Assembly: GCA_046757645.1 (NCBI GenBank)
Contig: JBHHYS010000080.1
Coordinates: 1 to 10,866, forward strand
Reading direction: 5' to 3'
DNA length: 10,866 bases
Source: JBHHYS01 sp046757645
GTDB taxonomy: Bacteria; Acidobacteriota; Terriglobia; Acidiferrales; 2-02-FULL-67-57
In this document: piece by piece, positions 5,875-10,866 of the stretch
Layout of the letters: each line of letters starts with the position of its first letter
How positions within the stretch are numbered: the stretch's first letter is position 1
Position numbers and translations under genes: made by a program
The notes under the pieces: model-generated
The model's database searches: none
What the model was told of the DNA's origin: nothing
What the model saw: only the letters and a program-made list of their open reading frames with translations

Positions 5875-6573
5875 TTGCACCGAGAACAGGCCGGCGGGCT
5901 GCCGGAAGTAGCCCCGTCGATTCTGGCGGCCGACTTCGCCCGCTTGGGCGAGCAGATCGACGCCCTGAAAGCGGCGGGCTGCCAACTGCTCCACCTGGAC
6001 GTGATGGACGGCCATTTCGTCCCCAACATCACCATCGGCGTGCCGGTGGTGCGCTCCCTGCGCCGCGCCACGGACCTGCTGCTCGACTGCCATCTGATGA
6101 TTTCTGAGCCCGACCGCTACGTGGAGGCCTTTGCTGAGGCCGGCGCCGATATGATTTCCGTCCATCAGGAGGCCACGCCGCACCTCGACCGCACCCTGGC
6201 GGCCATTCGCGCCGCTGGCGCCCAGGCGGGCGTGGCCCTCAACCCCGCCACCCCGGTGGCCACGCTCAGCGAGGTCTTGCCCCAGGTGGACTTCGTGCTG
6301 GTGATGTCGGTGAACCCCGGTTTTGGCGGGCAGAAATTCCTCTCCCAGGCCTTGCCCAAGATCCGCCAACTGTGCGAGTGGCGCGCCCGCCACGGCAAGA
6401 TTTTTCGACTTGAAGTGGACGGGGGAATTGGGGTAGAAAATATGGGGGAGCTGGTTCGCTCCGGAGCGGATATCGTGGTAGCAGGCACTTCTATCTTCCA
6501 TACTCCGAATCCCCGGGCGAGCTTCGAGCAACTGCGGAGAGCCGTGACACTGGCTACGGCTGAAAAAGTCTAA
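5875..6573 (+). CDS. rpe: Ribulose-phosphate 3-epimerase
   Basis: Interconverts D-ribulose 5-phosphate and D-xylulose 5-phosphate in the pentose phosphate pathway; cytosolic TIM barrel using a divalent metal. The 232 residues contain PSILAADF (14-21), HLDVMDGHFVPN (40-51) with metal ligand His40 and catalytic Asp42, metal ligand His73, the phosphate loop VMSVNPGFGGQKF (143-155), LEVDGGI (179-185) with catalytic Asp182, and GADIVVAGTSIF (197-208). The start is an unusual TTG at 5875, supported by the G-rich Shine-Dalgarno ggggggag (5862-5869). An earlier GTG at 5870 is in another frame and stops quickly. The result is a polar 10-residue extension before the normal VAPSIL strand. bamD begins 17 bases after the stop. 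Confidence 0.95.
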   Translation: MHREQAGGLPEVAPSILAADFARLGEQIDALKAAGCQLLHLDVMDGHFVPNITIGVPVVRSLRRATDLLLDCHLMISEPDRYVEAFAEAGADMISVHQEATPHLDRTLAAIRAAGAQAGVALNPATPVATLSEVLPQVDFVLVMSVNPGFGGQKFLSQALPKIRQLCEWRARHGKIFRLEVDGGIGVENMGELVRSGADIVVAGTSIFHTPNPRASFEQLRRAVTLATAEKV

Positions 6574-6590
6574 GCGAAGCCGAGAGCACC

Positions 6591-7814
6591 ATGAAGCACA
6601 AAGCGACCCGGATTGTCCTCGTAGGGGCACTGCTGGCAGGGGTCGCCGGGGTGAGCGGCTGCCACCGCCACAAGCAGTCCCCGGTTGACCTCTCCGACTC
6701 CCAGGAGCCCGACAAGATTCTCTACGAGCGGTCGGTCGAAGACATCCAGAAGAAGCGGTTCAACGTCGCCCGCCTCACCCTCCAAACCCTGATCAATACC
6801 TATCCCGACAGCGATTACCTGGCCGACGCCAAGCTGGCCATCGCCGATTCCTACTACGCGGAGGGCACCACCGCCTCCCTTACCCACGCCGAGATCGAAT
6901 ACAAGGACTTCGTCACCTTCTTCCCCAACCTCCCCCAGGTGCCCTACGCGCAGTATCGCGCCGCCCTGTGCCATTACCAGCGCCTAGAAAAGCCCGACCG
7001 CGACCGCACGTACGCCCGCCGCGCCGAAGAGGAGTTCCAGCGTCTGCTGCGCAACTACCCCGACAGCGAGTACGCCGCTGAGGGCGAGAAGAAACTGATC
7101 CAGGTGCAGGAAGTGCTGGGGGAAGGCGAATTCCGCATCGGACGCTTCTACTACATGCGGGAGTCCTGGCGCGCCTCCGCCTCCCGTTTGGCCGACCTGG
7201 TGGAGCGCTACCCGAACTACAGCAAGCGCGACCACGCCCTGTGGATGCTCGCCCAAAGTTTCGAGCACTCGGTGCCCTACCTTTGGCCGGGTGACCCCGC
7301 GCGCGCCGCTGAGTATTATGCCCGCCTCATTCGGGAACATCCCCTCAGCGACTACCTCGGCGATGCCCGGGCCCAACTCGCCCGCCTCGGCCAGCCCATT
7401 CCCGAACCCGACCCGGTGCTGCTCGCCCGCGCCCAGGCAGTTCAGCCCGTGGTCACCGAAGAAGAAGAAAAGAGAAGCTTGCTTGGACATCTGTTCGGAG
7501 TCTTCAGCGGCCGCCCCAAAATGTCGACGGCGGCGCCCCGCCTGGGCCCGCCCCCCTTGGAACCACCCAAAGAACAACCCAAGTTGCCCCCGCCAGTCTT
7601 CCGGGCGGGTCGAACGGAGAGCACGGTGACGGTGCAGACCGTCGAGGACCTGCCGGCGGGCACCCAGGTCAAACCGGCCTCGGGGGCGAGCAACCCGGGA
7701 GACAACGCCGCCTCGGACGACCCCAACCGCAAGGACGGCAACCAGTCAGCCGCCGCCAAAGAACCCTCTCGGCGCAAAAAATCCTTCTGGCGCAAGCTCG
7801 TCCCCTTCTGGTAG
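6591..7814 (+). CDS. bamD: BamD-family outer-membrane assembly lipoprotein with long C-terminal tail
   Basis: Periplasm-facing outer-membrane lipoprotein of the BAM complex, which folds beta-barrel proteins. Residues 1-23 form a signal peptide ending in lipobox VSGC, with lipidated Cys24 expected. From about 38 to 270 come TPR-like helix pairs typical of BamD/YfiO, for example LQTLINTYPDSDYLADAKL, FQRLLRNYPDSEYAAEGEKK and LADLVERYPNYSKRDHALWM. The 407 residues exceed the roughly 240-290 of classical BamD. The surplus is a Pro/Glu/Ser-rich, probably disordered tail after about 280 that ends in a basic aromatic stretch, RRKKSFWRKLVPFW. It starts 17 bases after rpe with a modest gagag upstream, so it is probably co-transcribed. 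A general TPR lipoprotein (YbgF-like) is a weaker alternative. Confidence 0.85.
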   Translation: MKHKATRIVLVGALLAGVAGVSGCHRHKQSPVDLSDSQEPDKILYERSVEDIQKKRFNVARLTLQTLINTYPDSDYLADAKLAIADSYYAEGTTASLTHAEIEYKDFVTFFPNLPQVPYAQYRAALCHYQRLEKPDRDRTYARRAEEEFQRLLRNYPDSEYAAEGEKKLIQVQEVLGEGEFRIGRFYYMRESWRASASRLADLVERYPNYSKRDHALWMLAQSFEHSVPYLWPGDPARAAEYYARLIREHPLSDYLGDARAQLARLGQPIPEPDPVLLARAQAVQPVVTEEEEKRSLLGHLFGVFSGRPKMSTAAPRLGPPPLEPPKEQPKLPPPVFRAGRTESTVTVQTVEDLPAGTQVKPASGASNPGDNAASDDPNRKDGNQSAAAKEPSRRKKSFWRKLVPFW

Positions 7815-7827
7815 CCGGACCCGTGTC

Positions 7828-7846
7828 CTCTACTTCTAAGGTAGAG
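7828..7846. terminator. Short hairpin between convergent bamD and STN-like gene
   Basis: A perfect 6-base stem ctctac/gtagag around the loop ttctaag lies in the 35-base gap between two convergent stops. It could end transcription in either direction, but no clear T-tract follows on either side, so the terminator role is only plausible. Confidence 0.35.
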
Positions 7847-7849
7847 CCC

Positions 7850-8563
7850 TCAGAAAAGGTCCCAGCGGGGATGCCCACCTAGGGGCACTGACTCGCCGAT
7901 GCGAAACGTGTAGATCCAACCTGTGGCGGCGTGCTGCGATCCCGCGAATTCCAGCGTCTGTTGGGCAATCGCATTGAGCACATCCCGCACTGTAACATCT
8001 CGGAGGCTGAGAGTTACTTTTGGGACATCAACGCCTCCCATCATATGACCTACCACTCCCCCCGCCTTCGAGCGGCGGATGAGTTCCACCTGCAACTCGG
8101 GTATGTGGTACTGGGGATACTTCAGCAAGAGGTCGTAGGGAGCTGCCGAGACTTCAAAGTGTTTCACCTTTACATTGAGAAGATCGTTCGGATCGGTCTT
8201 GGCGTTACGAGGGAAGACATGTATGGCGTTGGAATCAACCAGTTCGTAGCTGTAGCGGGGGTCTTGGGCCACAATATCGTCTAAGATTCCCCCGACGGTG
8301 GAGTCCTGCAGAACAAGTGTCAAGTTGTTCTCCGGCTTTTCGCGGAAAGGTACGGCTTCGACTGTAAAGATTAGGGACTCCTCCCGAACTGCTAGCTTCA
8401 ATTGCCGCAACGCCTCGATAATCGTCGCATTGTGCACTTGATATGAAGAGACCTTGAATGCAAGTGGACTTGCATCGGGGTGATTTCTGGCTACGCCGCT
8501 GGGACTGTGCCACAGAGCTATCACCCCGAGCATGGAGACAGTTATCAACCCCCGCCTCACCAT
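7850..8563 (-). CDS. Secreted STN/secretin-N-like protein, module copy B
   Basis: I do not recognise a named family. From ATG 8561-8563 it has 237 residues. The frame extends further upstream, but this ATG has an excellent AGGAGG (8568-8573) four bases away and begins a signal peptide (VRRGLITVSMLGVIALWHS). Two stretches have the strand-helix look of short STN or secretin-N-like domains: NATIIEALRQL with LTLVLQDSTVGGILDDI then YELVDSNAIHVFP (45-118), and VTLSLRDVTVRDVLNAIAQ then GWIYTF (183-220). Between them lies DPNDLLNVKVKHFEV (124-138). The gene at 9579-10355 is a clear homologue: DPDDILNV, VTVHLRNVTVRQILNAV and GWVYSF align. It follows an Ig-like gene with the stop built into the Shine-Dalgarno, so the two are translationally linked. 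A periplasmic or surface role is inferred from the signal peptide; function unknown. Confidence 0.8.
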   Translation of the reverse strand: MVRRGLITVSMLGVIALWHSPSGVARNHPDASPLAFKVSSYQVHNATIIEALRQLKLAVREESLIFTVEAVPFREKPENNLTLVLQDSTVGGILDDIVAQDPRYSYELVDSNAIHVFPRNAKTDPNDLLNVKVKHFEVSAAPYDLLLKYPQYHIPELQVELIRRSKAGGVVGHMMGGVDVPKVTLSLRDVTVRDVLNAIAQQTLEFAGSQHAATGWIYTFRIGESVPLGGHPRWDLF

Positions 8564-8567
8564 GATT

Positions 8568-8574
8568 CCTCCTA
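8568..8574 (-). promoter_or_regulatory. Shine-Dalgarno fused with upstream stop codon
   Basis: On the minus strand TAGGAGG serves at once as the stop of the Ig-like gene (TAG 8574-8572) and as the ribosome site of the STN-like gene, four bases before its ATG. The equivalent junction in module copy A reads TAGGTG (10366-10361). This fixes the STN-like start and implies coupled translation. Confidence 0.7.
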
Positions 8575-9510
8575 CGGACTGAGGGTAACGCCGGTGCATG
8601 TCCAGTTCACGCTGACCGTCCGTACGGATAACCCATTGACAGTTATGGTCTGTGTTGCTGAGTTGGTGCACCCACCTCCACCGGGCAAGCAGGCGGAAGA
8701 GCAGAAATCGAAATCGTCACGGAACCTGCTGCCCGTGTCTGATCCTGGAGCAGGCTCGCTCGCGCCACACGTGGATGTAAACCCCGAGAAAGACTCGCGT
8801 GCGTCCACGGTATCTATGCCCACGTTTGTGAAGAGCTGGTTGAATTGATCCTGCACGACATAAACGCGAGTGCGCAGATACGACTGGTAGCTACATCCAG
8901 GCGAGCCATCCAAGCATTTAACGTCACAGGTTTTTCCCGTCGGGTTCGTTGTGTCGGATTCAACAAATAGGCTGGTGGGTTTGTGGACGGTGATGGGTGC
9001 GGACTGCGCGGTAGCGCTCCGCTTGTTCACCGTGTAAGTGACCGTGATAATCGTATCTCCTTGGCTGGCGCTGGGGTTCGCCACCGTGTACTCGGCTGTA
9101 CTGCCGAAAGGACTCAGGGTGACAGCATTGGTGTTTACGCTCCAAGAGAAGGTGCCACCCGCCGGAACTACACTGGTGCTGCAGTTTCCGATCTTGGTAG
9201 TGGCGGGCGCGGTCGGCCCCAACGCCAAATGCTGTTTGTCGCAGCTAACACTCACCGTGGGGTTGACCTCGCCGGGGCTGAAGGCCTCAAAGAGGAGCTT
9301 CACGCAGATGGTGTCTAAGATGGGGTCGACCTCGCCCCCTTGGGGCAGCACGGCCTCCCCCTTCAGGGTGGCCCTGCCCACCGCATTACAGGTGGCCAGC
9401 CCGTGCTCTGTGCCCCCGTTCTGCACGCTGATCACATTGGGATGGGAACTGGAAAAGTCGGCAAGGCCAGTGATGTCAGTCTCCTGCCCCGTGTTCCAGG
9501 TGCCGATCAC
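8572..9510 (-). CDS. Ig-like, cysteine-rich extracellular protein, module copy B (no proper start)
   Basis: Function unknown. From GTG 9510 it has 312 residues. The first part resembles bacterial Ig-like (Big_2) strands, with a second Ig-like stretch at about 82-178 (PTVSVSCDKQHLALGP through ITVTYTVNKRSATAQS). The end is a cysteine-rich region (about 190-312). I count 12 cysteines (41, 69, 90, 110, 195, 199, 206, 248, 270, 274, 281, 305), suggesting disulfides outside the cytoplasm. It ends in VNGLSVRTVSVNWTC and GVTLSP, closely matched by the partial gene at the right edge. The GTG is in the middle of an Ig strand. The same frame is open back to 9594 (LAESNYLFETQQILATPGDSE) with no ATG, GTG or TTG and no signal peptide, and overlaps the end of the upstream gene. 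It is therefore either 5'-truncated or joined to that gene by a frameshift. Confidence 0.7.
   Translation of the reverse strand: MIGTWNTGQETDITGLADFSSSHPNVISVQNGGTEHGLATCNAVGRATLKGEAVLPQGGEVDPILDTICVKLLFEAFSPGEVNPTVSVSCDKQHLALGPTAPATTKIGNCSTSVVPAGGTFSWSVNTNAVTLSPFGSTAEYTVANPSASQGDTIITVTYTVNKRSATAQSAPITVHKPTSLFVESDTTNPTGKTCDVKCLDGSPGCSYQSYLRTRVYVVQDQFNQLFTNVGIDTVDARESFSGFTSTCGASEPAPGSDTGSRFRDDFDFCSSACLPGGGGCTNSATQTITVNGLSVRTVSVNWTCTGVTLSP
8981..9035. repeat. 55-base perfect direct repeat, copy 1
   Basis: Identical base for base to 10812-10866 and in the same orientation, within the Ig-like genes. On the minus strand it encodes the stretch TVNKRSATAQSAPITVHK. The flanking sequence is clearly diverged between the two genes. 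The second copy reaches the window edge, so the true repeat may be longer. Confidence 0.9.
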
Positions 9511-9578
9511 CGTCAGCTGCTCGCTGTCCCCGGGTGTGGCCAGGATCTGCTGTGTTTCGAAAAGGTAGTTTGATTCGG

Positions 9579-10355
9579 CTAGGGGATCGGGTTGTTACGG
9601 GATTTCGCTGCCTCTTCTTTCCAGCTGCTCGGTACGCTCCAATGGAACATCCAGCTGTGCTCTCCGCCAATGGGCGAAGCCGGGTCGCCCTCAAACGAGT
9701 AGACCCAGCCCACTGGCATGTAATCAGGAGGGAATTCCTCCATTGCTTCGGTAACCGCATTCAGAATCTGGCGCACGGTGACATTCCGGAGATGTACCGT
9801 AACCGTTGGCCCCGTTCCGGTGGGAACAACCCCGAAGTATCCGCTAGGCCGCGGTGGACCGGTTCTTTCGGGAGTCAAGCGATCCTTCAGCTCCGGAATA
9901 AAATCTTTAGGGCGAGAGAGGAGACTGCTGGGCTGCTCATCAACCACATCGAAGCGCGCCACGTGCACATTGAGGATGTCGTCAGGATCCTCTTTAGCTC
10001 CCACCGGGTAGATGTTGATCAGGCGCTCGCCCGCGATTTCGAATCTGTAATTGGGGAGCTGCCGGAAGATTTGGCGAAGCGCGTCCCCCAGGGTGCTCCC
10101 AGGCTCGAGCTCTAGCCTAACGGTGGGCTCTTTGCCCTCTTTGAGGTGCACCTCGATGCCAAAGAGGACGTAGCCCTCGCGCACTCGTACGCCCACTTCT
10201 GCCAACGCTTCGGTCAAGGCAATGTTCTCCCGTACCAAGCGCACAGGAAAGATGGGCAAGTTCAACAACACGCCTTGCTCGGAACTTTCTCCTGCCGCGT
10301 CGAGACATACCAGACATGCCACTAAAACTAAGCAGGTTGATATCCTCACACGCAT
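9579..10355 (-). CDS. Secreted STN/secretin-N-like protein, module copy A
   Basis: Homologue of the 7850-8563 product; function unknown. From ATG 10353-10355 it has 258 residues, with signal peptide MRVRISTCLVLVACLVCLDA. The start is preceded by TAGGTG five bases away, which overlaps the stop of the upstream Ig-like gene. Two STN-like stretches are visible: LTEALAEV with VRLELEPGSTLGDALRQI then FEIAGERLINIYPV (about 47-119), and VTVHLRNVTVRQILNAV then GWVYSF (185-221), joined by DPDDILNVHVARFDV (123-137). It has a 20-residue polar C-terminal extension (SVPSSWKEEAAKSRNNPIP) not found in copy B. The stop TAG (9579-9581) follows a run of four Cs. One more C there would continue directly into the Ig-like frame, giving one protein of about 594 residues. 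STN similarity is by pattern only; a profile search is needed. Confidence 0.8.
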   Translation of the reverse strand: MRVRISTCLVLVACLVCLDAAGESSEQGVLLNLPIFPVRLVRENIALTEALAEVGVRVREGYVLFGIEVHLKEGKEPTVRLELEPGSTLGDALRQIFRQLPNYRFEIAGERLINIYPVGAKEDPDDILNVHVARFDVVDEQPSSLLSRPKDFIPELKDRLTPERTGPPRPSGYFGVVPTGTGPTVTVHLRNVTVRQILNAVTEAMEEFPPDYMPVGWVYSFEGDPASPIGGEHSWMFHWSVPSSWKEEAAKSRNNPIP

Positions 10356-10363
10356 ACCAACAC

Positions 10364-10866
10364 CTACGGATTCAGAGTTACTCCCGAGCACGTCCAGTTG
10401 ATGGTCACCTGGCGCACCGGGAGACCGTTCACAAAAATCGTCTGCACAGGATTTGTCTGGGCGCTACAGCCCGGCCCGCCTTGCAAGCAACATGTATGAA
10501 AGAACCAGAATTCGTCACTAAACACGCTCTCGGAAAAAGACCCTGTTTGGATGCTAACACCTCCGGGGCAACTCGTGGTGAACGGAACAGATTCGGTAAC
10601 TGTAGCTGCTGTTATGCCGACGTTCCTGAACTCGTTAGGTGGGCTGAACTGATCCAGCACGCTGTAGGTTCGCCTGTGAAGAAACGAGCTATAAGAACAG
10701 CTTTGGGTTGTAGCGTTGCAAGTACCATCTCCCGGATTGGCCAAGCAGGGAACACTGCAAGGCCTTCCGGCTGGATCTGGACCTTCAGACAGAACTCTCA
10801 GAGCGGTGGGCTTGTGGACGGTGATGGGTGCGGACTGCGCGGTAGCGCTCCGCTTGTTCACCGTGT
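10364..10866 (-). CDS. Ig-like, cysteine-rich extracellular protein, module copy A, 5' part outside window
   Basis: Only the C-terminal 166 or so residues are present; the gene continues beyond the right edge. The in-frame GTG at 10861 is the Val of YTVNKRS in the paralogue, not a start. It shares with the 8572-9510 product the TVNKRSATAQSAPITVHKPT stretch, a Y-x-V-x-DQF then NVGI core, a C-terminal cluster CLxGGxGC, and the ending VNGLPVRQVTINWTCSGVTLNP-like tail. I count nine cysteines here, pointing to an oxidised, extracytoplasmic protein. Its TAG stop is built into the ribosome site of the STN-like gene downstream. Function unknown; a beta-sandwich surface or envelope protein is inference. 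Confidence 0.75.
   Translation of the reverse strand, partial: TVNKRSATAQSAPITVHKPTALRVLSEGPDPAGRPCSVPCLANPGDGTCNATTQSCSYSSFLHRRTYSVLDQFSPPNEFRNVGITAATVTESVPFTTSCPGGVSIQTGSFSESVFSDEFWFFHTCCLQGGPGCSAQTNPVQTIFVNGLPVRQVTINWTCSGVTLNP
10812..10866. repeat. 55-base perfect direct repeat, copy 2 (runs to window edge)
   Basis: Exact copy of 8981-9035, 1831 bases away in the same orientation. The spacing equals one STN-like plus one Ig-like gene, so it marks the period of the tandem module. Confidence 0.9.

Noticed and set aside
4768..6630. 620-codon open frame on the minus strand opposite fmt and rpe
   Set aside because: It lies antisense to two firmly identified enzymes; its translation is low-complexity with no family likeness. 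Long antisense frames are expected in high-GC coding sequence.
7850..10866. The minus-strand module as a type II/III secretin or TonB receptor system
   Set aside because: Only STN-like short stretches are seen; no secretin pore, TonB box, plug or beta-barrel sequence is present.

Overview
The window looks like a piece of a high-GC, Gram-negative, diderm chromosome. The best guess is Acidobacteriota or a near relative. The evidence is indirect: house-keeping proteins of ordinary bacterial type, an outer-membrane lipid-transport pair (mlaE/mlaF), a BamD lipoprotein, sigma70-like TTGAC/TAGAAT boxes, and many short dispersed palindromic repeats between genes. Taxonomy is inference; no rRNA gene is present.

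Layout. (1) 1-143: the 3' end of a TrkA-C (RCK_C) potassium-channel or uptake protein on +, with an apparent one-base frameshift in a G7 run. (2) 144-498: a gene-free stretch holding one copy of a palindromic repeat. (3) 499-2210 on -: mlaE then mlaF, overlapping by one base (TAATG). A second copy of the same repeat lies inside mlaF and is translated in frame. (4) 2211-2923: a roughly 710-base gene-free divergent region packed with hairpins, a GC-rich tandem repeat and a parS-like palindrome, ending in a good promoter just before aroC. (5) 2924-7814 on +: aroC, def, fmt, rpe and bamD, a co-directional house-keeping block. def and fmt form the classical N-formylmethionine pair. def is flanked by direct copies of a dispersed repeat word. 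(6) 7850-10866 on -: an accessory region with a tandemly duplicated module. It comprises two homologous secreted proteins with two STN/secretin-N-like stretches, alternating with two homologous Ig-like, cysteine-rich proteins; the right-hand one runs off the window.

The most interesting part is region 6. The two modules are clearly paralogous but diverged, yet share a perfect 55-base identity. The junction between the upstream STN-like gene and the downstream Ig-like gene has no usable start codon and can be joined by one extra C in a C4 run. That suggests either a fused gene of about 594 codons broken by one indel, a programmed -1 slip, or a decaying copy. I do not recognise a described function for these proteins. 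The second notable item is the in-frame palindromic repeat in mlaF, reminiscent of the protein-invading palindromic elements known from Rickettsia.
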